A DNA stretch of 32,729 bases from an uncultured Prevotellaceae bacterium (GTDB taxonomy: Bacteria; Bacteroidota; Bacteroidia; Bacteroidales; Bacteroidaceae), in the NCBI GenBank assembly GCA_902800585.1, contig CADCEW010000022.1:1-32729 (forward strand), written 5' to 3'. Position numbers and translations under genes: made by a program. Positions 25,661-32,729 of the stretch are shown here, in pieces. The notes below the pieces were generated by a model that saw only the letters and a list, made by a program, of their open reading frames with translations, was not told the origin of the DNA and ran no database searches. Numbering within the stretch: the first letter of the stretch is position 1; the number at the start of each line of letters is the position of its first letter.

Positions 25661-26280
25661 ACGAGGGTGATACCCTCATCAGAGATAGTAATCAGTCGGC
25701 GGCGGTATAGATCGCCGACTGCTTTTTTATAGACTTTCTTACTGACCCCGAAGCGTTGGGCAATCTCCTCGGCAGGACTTTTGTCACCCAAATCACAATG
25801 TTCTCCGTTTTCTTTGAGATAACGCAACAATTCTTCTGAGAAGTCGAGCGCACGTTCATAGCCGTTGTGTTTCTGATAACGCTCCACCTTTGCCGTTGCC
25901 ATGAGGCGATGTGTCTTCTCATCCTCCAAAACATAGACATAGTAGCGTTGCCCTTTCTGCATCCGTTGTTTCTGTTCACGGAACGGACAGAACAGGTCTT
26001 TCATCAGCCCCCAGTTAAGGAAAGCGCCATATTCATTAGTCCAGGCACATTCCAACCAAGCGAATTCACCAACCTTGACAAAGGGCTTAAGCGTGGTAGC
26101 TATAAGTTTCTCATCTTGGTCAAGGTAGAGAAATACCTCTATCTCATCTCCTATATTCACATTTTCAGGAACATATCTGCTGGGCAGGAGTATCTCTCCT
26201 TCGTCACCTCCGTCAAGGTAGAGGCCGAAGTCAACGCTCTTCACGACACGCAGAGTGTTATAGTCGCCGAGTTTAATCAT
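25657..26280 (-). CDS. CvfB-like S1 RNA-binding protein, shortened (third S1 domain missing)
   Basis: RNA-binding regulator of the CvfB family (S1 domains plus a winged helix). The first S1-like domain is about 1-62 ([20 protein letters not shown]), the second about 68-133 ([20 protein letters not shown] through [11 protein letters not shown]). The C-terminal winged helix is about 143-207 ([34 protein letters not shown]). Family members I know are about 280 residues with a third S1 domain between these; here KVERY passes almost directly to GYERAL (residues 131-145), so about 70 residues are absent with the frame kept. ATG overlaps the stop of the upstream ABC ATPase gene by four bases, indicating co-translation. 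The 3' end overlaps asnS by four bases. Confidence 0.82.
   Translation of the reverse strand: MIKLGDYNTLRVVKSVDFGLYLDGGDEGEILLPSRYVPENVNIGDEIEVFLYLDQDEKLIATTLKPFVKVGEFAWLECAWTNEYGAFLNWGLMKDLFCPFREQKQRMQKGQRYYVYVLEDEKTHRLMATAKVERYQKHNGYERALDFSEELLRYLKENGEHCDLGDKSPAEEIAQRFGVSKKVYKKAVGDLYRRRLITISDEGITLV
25693..25728 (+). terminator. asnS terminator embedded in the opposite-strand cvfB-like gene
   Basis: CAGTCGGCG (25693-25701) pairs with CGCCGACTG (25713-25721), followed by C and six T residues. It acts on the plus strand about 35 bases after asnS, yet the same bases code for residues near the C-terminus of the minus-strand protein. Confidence 0.75.
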
Positions 26281-26975
26281 TCAGTTTTGTTATCTAGATT
26301 ATCTAGAGTCTCTAGAATTTCTAGATTCTCTAAAATGCCGTCCCGCATATGGATAGTGCGATCTGTAATACTAGCCAGTTGTTCGTCGTGGGTAACAATG
26401 ACAAAGGTTTGTCCAAACTTGTCACGTAAATCGAAGAACAATTGATGTAATTCCTCCTTGTTCTTAGAATCAAGGGAACCGCTTGGCTCATCGGCAAGGA
26501 TGACAGATGGATGGTTGATGAGGGCACGTGCAACGGCGACACGCTGTTTCTCTCCACCACTCAGTTCGTTAGGCTTATGACTTGCCCTGTCTGTTAGTCC
26601 CATGAATTCCAATAACTCTTGTGCATGTTGTCTTGCCTCTCGTTGTGGAATTCCTGCGATATAGGCAGGTATCATGATATTCTCAATAGCCGTAAATTCA
26701 GGCAGTAACTGGTGAAACTGAAATACGAAACCAATATGCTGGTTGCGGAAATCAGAGAGTTTCTTCTTACTGAGGTTGCTAACGTCGATGCCGTTGACAC
26801 AGACGGTACCAGCATCTGGTTTATCCAATGTACCGATAATCTGTAAAAGTGTTGTCTTGCCAGCTCCACTAGGTCCAACAATACTGACTATCTCTCCTTT
26901 GTCGATGTGAAGGTCGATGCCTTTCAGTACTTCAAGAGAGCCGAAACTCTTTTTGATTCCTTGGATATTTATCAT
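26277..26975 (-). CDS. LolD/MacB-type ABC transporter ATP-binding protein
   Basis: ATPase subunit of the type that powers lipoprotein release (LolCDE), MacB-like export or FtsE-like tasks. Walker A GPSGAGKT is at 34-41, the Q-loop in [13 protein letters not shown] near 84-96, signature [14 protein letters not shown] at 138-151, Walker [14 protein letters not shown] at 158-170, and the H-loop IVTHDE near 193. No permease gene is adjacent, so the partner is unknown; LolD is the best guess since lolCE is often elsewhere in Bacteroidota. The last 15 residues are an added [D/E]-x-L repeat tail ([14 protein letters not shown]) encoded by a 9-bp CTAG array. The stop overlaps the cvfB-like start by four bases. 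Confidence 0.88.
   Translation of the reverse strand: MINIQGIKKSFGSLEVLKGIDLHIDKGEIVSIVGPSGAGKTTLLQIIGTLDKPDAGTVCVNGIDVSNLSKKKLSDFRNQHIGFVFQFHQLLPEFTAIENIMIPAYIAGIPQREARQHAQELLEFMGLTDRASHKPNELSGGEKQRVAVARALINHPSVILADEPSGSLDSKNKEELHQLFFDLRDKFGQTFVIVTHDEQLASITDRTIHMRDGILENLEILETLDNLDNKTE
26291..26335. repeat. 9-bp CTAG array encoding the tail of the ABC ATPase
   Basis: Five 9-base units of the form TNTCTAGAN have CTAG at 26294, 26303, 26312 and 26321, with CTAA at 26330. On the minus strand they encode a three-residue repeat, acidic-x-Leu, at the C-terminus of the ABC ATPase. Confidence 0.8.
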
Positions 26976-26998
26976 GGGAGTAATGGGTTTTATGGGAA

Positions 26999-29125
26999 TT
27001 AATGGGAACGATGAGTATTAATCCAATGGAGGATAGTGCCATAGATACTACTCTCTTCTTGGTGTTGTGCTTCCGTAAATGTCATACTCTCCTCCTTCGC
27101 ATCACCATATTGGTCTGGGAAGATAATCATCAGATTTTTGCCAGAAAAATGCTGCATCAACTCATTAGGTAGTCGTTCCAAGGCATTTTTGTAAGAGATG
27201 GTACCCTTACGCGCTGTGATAACCACAAACATATGATCCTCGTTGATAGTCTCCGCCAGTTTAGGCAGTTCATTCCAATGTGCCATGAAGGTATATTCAG
27301 CACGGACAGCAGGATGGAGGTTGTTGATATACTCTCGAATCAGAGTCAGGCTATCGTTGCGTCCATGAAACTGGATGCGACAGTCTAAATTCTCTGCCAT
27401 ACGTCCTAAGCGTTCCAGCCAGCGATGGAATCCTGGCTCGAACTCTGCTCGTGAGGGGACTACTACTTGTATGCGGCGTAAGGTATTCAAGGGTTGTACA
27501 AAACGAGTCAATATAATCTGTCTGTTTAATCCGTTATAAAGACTCTGGATGAAGTCTCCCCAGAACTTAGGGTTCACTTCTGTATGGACGTGCATTCCCA
27601 TAATAATCTCCGAACTTGCGAATTCCCGGAAAGCATGTTTGATACCATTGGCGATATTGGTAGCAAGTCGTACCTGTGTCTGCATCTTAACTTCACTGGC
27701 ACTTGCCTGTTGTTGCAACTTTTCCAGTAGGCGCAGTCCGTGCTCACGATTTGCAGCGGCGTTAGTGTCATCATAAACAACATTTAGAGCAACAATGCTG
27801 CGATCCAATTTGTGGTTACGTACCATGATAGCAAGTTCCAGCAGTTGTGGAGCTATCTCAGGATACTTCACACAAAGCATGATCTTTTCATCGTCTTGTC
27901 GGGTGACAGTTGTCGAGTGCTGGGCTTTCGCTAATACTATCTCTTGGGCAGCATGGGCAGTCATCAATGTACTGATGATACAAGTGACGAGAATCATGAT
28001 AACGACACCATTCAGTATCTCATCATTTACCAAATAGATGCCAGGACTTACTTCTAATCGCATACCTACCATTACCATGGCAATGGCTCCTGCCGCATGG
28101 GCACTGGTCAATCCGAACATCATATGTCCTGCAACCTTTGGTAAACGGAACAGCAGACTTGACAGATAAGCTGCTACTGCCTTTCCGAAGGTACCGAAGA
28201 AGGCAATCAACAGAACAATCCACAGCATGTGCAACCCTGTAAAGAGAGAACCTACATTGATGAGCATACCCACTCCAATCAGGAAATAAGGGATGAAAAG
28301 GGCGTTACCGATAAACTCAATACGATTCATCAATGGAGACACATGCGGGATATAACGGTTGAGAATCAAACCAGACAGGAATGCCCCCACGATTCCTTCT
28401 ACACCGACAGCTTCTGAAACCGCCGCACTGAGAAACATCACGGCAAGCACGAAGATAAACTGCATCACAGCATCGGAATAACGGCGCAGGAAATAACGGG
28501 CAAGTTTGGGTATCAGCCAGGCACTGGCTACACAGAACAAAGAGAATTTCAGTAGGAAGAGAATCCAGAACCAGAAGCCCACCTCTTCTCCATACGAGGC
28601 TGCAAGTGCTGCAAGCATCAGTAAGGCAAGGAACAGGGATATCATGGAGGAACCTACACTCAGCATGACACTGGAATCACGCTGAAGTCCATAACGCCCG
28701 ATAATTGGATAGGCTATCAGCGTGTTAGAAGCCATGATACATCCTAATAGGAAAGATGCTTGAGAGGAATAGTCCAGTAGCCACATAGCCATGAAGTAGG
28801 TCATGATAAGTGGGACTAAACAGGTGAGCAACCCGAAAATCAGGAATCGTTTGGAATTCTTCTTTACACTTTCCAAATCCATCTCCAATCCTGCCAGGAA
28901 CATGATATACAAAAGTCCTACCTTTCCAAACAACTCAAAAGAGGAGTCGCGTTCTAGAATGTTCAATCCGTATTTTCCAATCAGCACACCAGCCAGAACC
29001 ATCCCAATAATATGCGGAATACGCAGTTTACCCATGATGATAGGAGCAAACAATATAATCAGCAACACGACGAAGAATATCAGCGTCGGATTGGTAATTG
29101 GAAAATAAGATGCAATATATATCAT
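26999..29125 (-). CDS. CPA2-family monovalent cation/proton antiporter with cytoplasmic domain
   Basis: Inner-membrane Na+ or K+/H+ exchanger. From the chosen ATG (29123-29125) it has 708 residues. About 12 membrane segments fill residues 10-400, starting with a TM helix [18 protein letters not shown] and the family motif [10 protein letters not shown] near 83. [18 protein letters not shown]-type sequence of the exchanger core lies near 250. The remaining 300 residues are soluble and lack a TrkA-N (KTN) fold signature; they resemble two universal-stress-protein-like halves, seen in some CPA2 members. The frame is open 34 codons further upstream, but that part spans the promoter (TACTTTTG on this strand), so it is rejected; the leader is then very short. 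It ends 23 bases before the ABC ATPase gene. Confidence 0.85.
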   Translation of the reverse strand: MIYIASYFPITNPTLIFFVVLLIILFAPIIMGKLRIPHIIGMVLAGVLIGKYGLNILERDSSFELFGKVGLLYIMFLAGLEMDLESVKKNSKRFLIFGLLTCLVPLIMTYFMAMWLLDYSSQASFLLGCIMASNTLIAYPIIGRYGLQRDSSVMLSVGSSMISLFLALLMLAALAASYGEEVGFWFWILFLLKFSLFCVASAWLIPKLARYFLRRYSDAVMQFIFVLAVMFLSAAVSEAVGVEGIVGAFLSGLILNRYIPHVSPLMNRIEFIGNALFIPYFLIGVGMLINVGSLFTGLHMLWIVLLIAFFGTFGKAVAAYLSSLLFRLPKVAGHMMFGLTSAHAAGAIAMVMVGMRLEVSPGIYLVNDEILNGVVIMILVTCIISTLMTAHAAQEIVLAKAQHSTTVTRQDDEKIMLCVKYPEIAPQLLELAIMVRNHKLDRSIVALNVVYDDTNAAANREHGLRLLEKLQQQASASEVKMQTQVRLATNIANGIKHAFREFASSEIIMGMHVHTEVNPKFWGDFIQSLYNGLNRQIILTRFVQPLNTLRRIQVVVPSRAEFEPGFHRWLERLGRMAENLDCRIQFHGRNDSLTLIREYINNLHPAVRAEYTFMAHWNELPKLAETINEDHMFVVITARKGTISYKNALERLPNELMQHFSGKNLMIIFPDQYGDAKEESMTFTEAQHQEESSIYGTILHWINTHRSH

Positions 29126-29134
29126 ATTTGTGTG

Positions 29135-29163
29135 CAAAAGTACGAAAAAAATTCGTATCTTTG
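29135..29163. promoter_or_regulatory. Overlapping divergent promoters (antiporter and esterase operon)
   Basis: The minus-strand -7 box TACTTTTG (29135-29142) and the plus-strand box TATCTTTG (29156-29163) are only 13 bases apart and face outward. TTTG for the minus-strand unit lies at 29164-29167, overlapping nothing else but abutting the plus-strand box. The whole forms an imperfect inverted repeat TGCAAAAGTACGAA / TTCGTATCTTTGCA. Confidence 0.6.
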
Positions 29164-29183
29164 CAAAAACTATCAAGAAAACT

Positions 29184-30755
29184 ATGAAGAGACTAATGAC
29201 AATTGTTTGGGTGTTCTGCGCTTTCATGGCGATAGACGTGCAGGGGCAACCGCTTCTGAAGACCCATGTAGAGACTGGTGATGTAGAGGGTATCCTTGAT
29301 GGTACGCTCGCAGTGTATAAAGCAATCCCTTATGCTGCTCCCCCGGTAGGTGACCTTCGTTGGCGTGATCCACAGCCTGCTAAGGCTTGGGAAGGTGTGA
29401 GAGTATGTGATAAATTTGGTCCCTGGCCACCTCAACCTACACGTCCTGGACGTACGGCAGACATGATGAGCGAGGATTGCCTTTATCTCGGAATCGCTAC
29501 TCCAGCAACTTCTATTAATGACCGTTTGCCCGTGATGGTATGGATTCATGGTGGTGGATACCAGACTGAGTGGTATGGCGGTGATTTATGGAAATACCTT
29601 GCTATGCGTGGCGTCGTCATCGTTAGCGTGGAATATCGTACGGGTGCATTAGGATTTATGGCACATCCTGAACTGACGAAGGAGAATAAGGAAGGCCATT
29701 CTGGCAACTACGGCATCCTCGACCAGATTTTTGCTTTACAATGGGTGCAGCGTAATATCAAGAACTTCGGTGGAGACCCTACGAATGTCACTATCTTCGG
29801 TGAGAGTGCTGGAGCTATTAGTTGTAGTATTCTGTGTGCCTCTCCGTTGACCAAAGGACTCTTCCAACGTTGTATCAGTCAGAGCGGAGGCTCGTTTGCT
29901 CCTTGGTCAGACCAGCCACGTTCATTAGGGTTGGATGCTTCTCAAAAAGGTGCCGAACAACAGGGTATCGCCTTCCAGCAGCATCTGAAGAAAAAGAATC
30001 TCAAACAATTACGTAAGATGGATGCTATGTCACTTTGTGACGGTAATGTGGGCTTTGCTGGTTTTTGGCCTTGTGTTGACGGCTATGTCATTTGTGATGA
30101 CCAGTATCGTTTGTATGAGCGTGGCGAGTATAACGACGTACCAGTGATTGTGATGACTAATTCCGATGAGGGCGCCCTGTTTAGTCCAGGAAATATTACC
30201 CCAGAAGATTATGAGAAGACTGTCAACCAGATATACGGCTCTTTTGCAGATGAGGCTAAGAAAGTGTATCCAGGCAGTACCGCTGATGAGGCTTGGCATG
30301 GTTTCGGCGATGCTTTCCGTGACATGGGCTTTGCATGGCCTTCGTATGCATGGGTGAGTCTGCAGGCTAAGACAGGCAAGAGTCCTGCCTATGCTGCTTA
30401 TCTTGCACAGCCTTCTACTCGTAGTTTTTCACAAGATCCTCGACGCAAGGGTGTTGCTCATGCTGATGATATCCTCTATCTTAATGGTGAGTTCTTGACA
30501 CAATCAGACAAATATCCTGCTGAGGCTGCAGTATCAGAAATCATGCAGCAGTATTGGATTAATTTTGCAAAGACGGGTAATCCCAACGGTAAAGGCTTGC
30601 CTTATTGGCCTACTTTCGATGATACAAAGCCTACCACGATGCAGTTCAGTAACGGTGCCTCGCTCATCATGCGTCCTAATCGTGAACAAGTAGACTTTGT
30701 TGATCGTTTCTATAAGGCCAAGCGTAAAGAAACCGAAGCGCAGCGGAAGAAATAG
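29184..30755 (+). CDS. Secreted type-B carboxylesterase
   Basis: Alpha/beta hydrolase of the carboxylesterase/lipase type B family, 523 residues, exported: the signal peptide is MKRLMTIVWVFCAFMAIDVQ followed by GQP. The catalytic triad is visible: Ser208 in FGESAGAIS, Glu329 in NSDEGALF, His426 in KGVAHADD. The oxyanion-hole motif VWIHGGGYQ and the EDCLYL motif are present. It splits ester bonds; natural substrates may be acylated glycans or plant phenolic esters, but the sequence does not say. The start at 29184 is chosen because the frame upstream covers the promoter. It is the first gene of the plus-strand set; the reductase gene begins 22 bases downstream, so a role in releasing substrate for that set is conceivable. 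Confidence 0.88.
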   Translation: MKRLMTIVWVFCAFMAIDVQGQPLLKTHVETGDVEGILDGTLAVYKAIPYAAPPVGDLRWRDPQPAKAWEGVRVCDKFGPWPPQPTRPGRTADMMSEDCLYLGIATPATSINDRLPVMVWIHGGGYQTEWYGGDLWKYLAMRGVVIVSVEYRTGALGFMAHPELTKENKEGHSGNYGILDQIFALQWVQRNIKNFGGDPTNVTIFGESAGAISCSILCASPLTKGLFQRCISQSGGSFAPWSDQPRSLGLDASQKGAEQQGIAFQQHLKKKNLKQLRKMDAMSLCDGNVGFAGFWPCVDGYVICDDQYRLYERGEYNDVPVIVMTNSDEGALFSPGNITPEDYEKTVNQIYGSFADEAKKVYPGSTADEAWHGFGDAFRDMGFAWPSYAWVSLQAKTGKSPAYAAYLAQPSTRSFSQDPRRKGVAHADDILYLNGEFLTQSDKYPAEAAVSEIMQQYWINFAKTGNPNGKGLPYWPTFDDTKPTTMQFSNGASLIMRPNREQVDFVDRFYKAKRKETEAQRKK

Positions 30756-30777
30756 AAGATTCTCTAAATAAAAGAAA

Positions 30778-31728
30778 ATGGTATACAACGAGATTGGAGA
30801 AACAGGTATGCGGGTGTCGAACCTGGGTTTTGGCGCGTCGTCATTAGGCGGTGTGTTCCATTCCATTCGTGAGGAAGAGGGTATCCGTGCCGTCCATACG
30901 GCAGTGGATAACGGCATTAACTTCATAGACGTATCTCCCTATTATGGTCATCTGAAGGCAGAAACCGTATTAGGAAAGGCTCTCAAGGATATTCCTCGTG
31001 ATAAGTATTACTTGTCGACGAAAGTCGGGCGCTATGGGAAGGATGGCGTGAACACCTGGGATTACAGTGGCAAACGTGCTATAGAGAGCGTGTATGAGAG
31101 CTTGGAACGGTTGAATGTTGACTATATCGACTTGATTAATGTACATGACATTGAGTTTCAGGCAGGCATGGAGGGTGGACTGCAGAAGATTGTCGACGAG
31201 ACCTTGCCAGTATTGGTAGGACTGAAACGGGAGGGAGTGGTGCGTCATGTGGGTATCACTGACTTGCAGCCCGAGAATCTGAAATGGGTTGTTGAGCATT
31301 GTGAAGAAGGAACAGTAGAGAGTATCCTTAATTTCTGTCATTACAGTTTGAATGATACCTTGCTTGCCGACTATCTCGGGTTCTTTGAACAGCATCATGT
31401 GGGAGTTATCAATGCCTCTCCGTTGTCTATGGGATTGCTTTCCCAACGAGGAACCCCTGACTGGCATCCGGCTCCAAAGGATTTGAAGGAAGCCTGTGCC
31501 AAGGCAGCTGCATATTGTCAGGGAAAGGGCTATCCCATTGAGAAACTTGCCATACAGTTCTCTACCAGTATGAATCCTCGTATTGCCACGACGCTTTTCA
31601 GTAGTGCCAATCCTGACAACGTGTTAAAGAATATCAGTTATGTCAATGAACCGATGGACGAACAGTTGGTAATGGAGGTACAGCAGATGATCGGTGACCA
31701 GATGTTTGTAAGATGGAAAAACTCATAA
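30778..31728 (+). CDS. Aldo/keto reductase, probable L-fucose (aldose) 1-dehydrogenase
   Basis: NAD(P)-dependent oxidoreductase with the aldo/keto reductase barrel, 316 residues. The tetrad is present: Asp51, Tyr56 (FIDVSPYYG), Lys82 (LSTKVG) and His123 (INVHDIE). The N-terminal strand pair IGETGMRVSNLGFGASSLGG is typical of the L-galactose/L-fucose/D-threo-aldose 1-dehydrogenase subgroup, which oxidises the sugar C1 to a lactone. Neighbours support this: a lactonase-type amidohydrolase overlaps its end by 16 bases, and a FucP-like permease follows. Those facts point to L-fucose or a related 6-deoxy sugar. Substrate is inferred. Confidence 0.85.
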   Translation: MVYNEIGETGMRVSNLGFGASSLGGVFHSIREEEGIRAVHTAVDNGINFIDVSPYYGHLKAETVLGKALKDIPRDKYYLSTKVGRYGKDGVNTWDYSGKRAIESVYESLERLNVDYIDLINVHDIEFQAGMEGGLQKIVDETLPVLVGLKREGVVRHVGITDLQPENLKWVVEHCEEGTVESILNFCHYSLNDTLLADYLGFFEQHHVGVINASPLSMGLLSQRGTPDWHPAPKDLKEACAKAAAYCQGKGYPIEKLAIQFSTSMNPRIATTLFSSANPDNVLKNISYVNEPMDEQLVMEVQQMIGDQMFVRWKNS

Positions 31729-32624
31729 TCGATGCACATAGTCATCTGTGGTTGACACAGGACACACAGGTAAATGGTCTGCCGATTTATCAATTGGAAC
31801 CTAATCGCAGCCGTAGTATGTTCTTGGGTGAGGAGCGTCAGATGTTGCCGCCTTTTATGACGGATGGTCAGAATACGGCAGAGCGTTTCTTGAGTAATAT
31901 GGACTATGCACAGGTAGCGGCTGCCGTTGTCACACAAGAGTTCATAGATGGATTGCAAAACGACTATCTACTGCAAGTAGAACAGCGTTATCCGAATCGT
32001 TTCTTTACCTTTGGTATGGCTGACTGTCGTGAATCTGGCTTTTCTGCACATGCCGATAGACTGATGAAGGATTTCAAGGGTATTAAAGTTCCTGCAGCCC
32101 GATTGCCACTGCATTTCCTTAATGACGAGATGGTTAAAATGCTGCACCAAATGGAAGAATGTGGTAAGATTCTCGGTATCGAATTGATGGATGGTGATGC
32201 ACAGGTAGGACAGATGGAGGAGATCATTCAGGAGTGCCCTCAACTGAAAATTGCTATCGGCCATTTTGGTATGGTGACACGTCCAGGTTGGTTGTCTCAG
32301 ATCAAATTGGCACGTCATGAGCATGTTTACATTGAAAGTGGGGGAATTACATGGCTTTTCAATGATGAGTTCTATCCCTTTCCCTCTGCCGTCCGCGCTA
32401 TTAAGGAGGCAGCAGAGTTAGTAGGTATGGAAAAACTGATGTGGGGTAGTGATTATCCTCGTACCATTACTGCCATCACATACAAGATGTCGTATGACTT
32501 CATAGAGAAGACAAAAGAACTCAGTGACAACGATAAACGACTCTTCTTGGGTGGGAATGCCAAGCAGTTCTTCGGCTTCGGTGAATTACCCAGTCTTCCG
32601 TATATTAAGAATATGAGTGAATGA
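31713..32624 (+). CDS. Amidohydrolase, probable L-fuconolactonase (COG3618-like)
   Basis: Metal-dependent hydrolase with the amidohydrolase barrel, 303 residues. The HxH metal motif is IIDAHSHLW (His9, His11), with later metal/catalytic positions in AIGHFGMVTRPGW and the Asp of MWGSDYPRT. This is the COG3618 group, which includes 2-pyrone-4,6-dicarboxylate lactonase and L-fuconolactone hydrolase. Its start lies 16 bases inside the reductase gene, an overlap that implies coupled translation. Opening the lactone made by the reductase to L-fuconate is the simplest role. A mature cytoplasmic enzyme is expected: no signal peptide. Confidence 0.85.
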   Translation: MEKLIIDAHSHLWLTQDTQVNGLPIYQLEPNRSRSMFLGEERQMLPPFMTDGQNTAERFLSNMDYAQVAAAVVTQEFIDGLQNDYLLQVEQRYPNRFFTFGMADCRESGFSAHADRLMKDFKGIKVPAARLPLHFLNDEMVKMLHQMEECGKILGIELMDGDAQVGQMEEIIQECPQLKIAIGHFGMVTRPGWLSQIKLARHEHVYIESGGITWLFNDEFYPFPSAVRAIKEAAELVGMEKLMWGSDYPRTITAITYKMSYDFIEKTKELSDNDKRLFLGGNAKQFFGFGELPSLPYIKNMSE

Positions 32625-32650
32625 AAATGGAGTAGAATAATTATTGAGAT

Positions 32651-32729
32651 ATGGAAAAACAACAATCATCTCTGATTACGAAGGATGGTGTGAGTCTTCT
32701 CCTGCCGTTTATCCTCGTGACATTTTGTT
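32651..32729 (+). CDS. fucP: FucP-like sugar:H+ symporter, 5' end only
   Basis: Only 26 codons lie in the window. They read MEKQQSSLITKDGVSLLLPF followed by ILVTFC, resembling the N-terminus and first membrane helix (PFILVT) of L-fucose permeases of the major facilitator FHS group. The start is 26 bases after the amidohydrolase stop, so it belongs to the same unit. The call rests on a short match and on neighbours, and cannot be tested within the window. Confidence 0.55.
   Translation, partial: MEKQQSSLITKDGVSLLLPFILVTFC

Noticed and set aside
29130-29183. Earlier in-frame ATG for the carboxylesterase
   Set aside because: It would include the plus-strand -7 box (29156-29163) and place a basic stretch before the signal peptide.

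Overview
The window looks like chromosomal core sequence from a Bacteroidota bacterium of the Prevotella/Bacteroides type. The grounds are the gene content and the promoters: many genes are preceded by the -7 box of this phylum (TAnnTTTG), often with TTTG or TTG about 19-21 bases upstream, and starts lie in A/T-rich leaders rather than behind Shine-Dalgarno sites. Genus is an inference; no rRNA is present.

Layout. 1-1720 is an accessory-looking stretch. It holds a structured RNA with its own promoter and terminator (about 89-336), an AT-rich secreted protein of unknown function, long hairpins, a frameshifted leucine-zipper mini-gene and a 9-bp CTAG tandem array. 1724-4271 carries a Bcp peroxiredoxin, a VWA-domain protein, a divergent sigma-factor/macrodomain-like fusion and a 43-residue membrane peptide. 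4415-9965 is the protein quality-control block tig-clpP-clpX followed by recQ. 10064-17579 is one tightly packed set, guaB-parvulin-surA-ostA-mutL, joined by a 1-base gap and three 4-base ATGA overlaps; it ties GMP synthesis to outer-membrane biogenesis and mismatch repair. 17750-18925 is a highly expressed-looking OmpA porin. 19145-20935 is an aryl-CoA ligase/ACT-domain pair. After tRNA-Val(TAC) and a palindromic element come purB, an RGG-rich pseudouridine synthase and asnS.

On the minus strand, 25657-29125 holds a shortened CvfB-like S1 protein, a LolD-type ABC ATPase and a CPA2 antiporter. A compact divergent promoter separates these from a plus-strand set: secreted carboxylesterase, aldo/keto reductase, amidohydrolase and the start of a FucP-like permease. 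The last three fit uptake and oxidative breakdown of L-fucose or a similar sugar.

The most unusual items are the sigma/macrodomain fusion facing a VWA gene, the structured RNA, the two 9-bp CTAG arrays at gene 3' ends, the missing third S1 domain of the CvfB-like protein, the asnS terminator inside the opposing cvfB gene, and MutL with a degenerate endonuclease motif.
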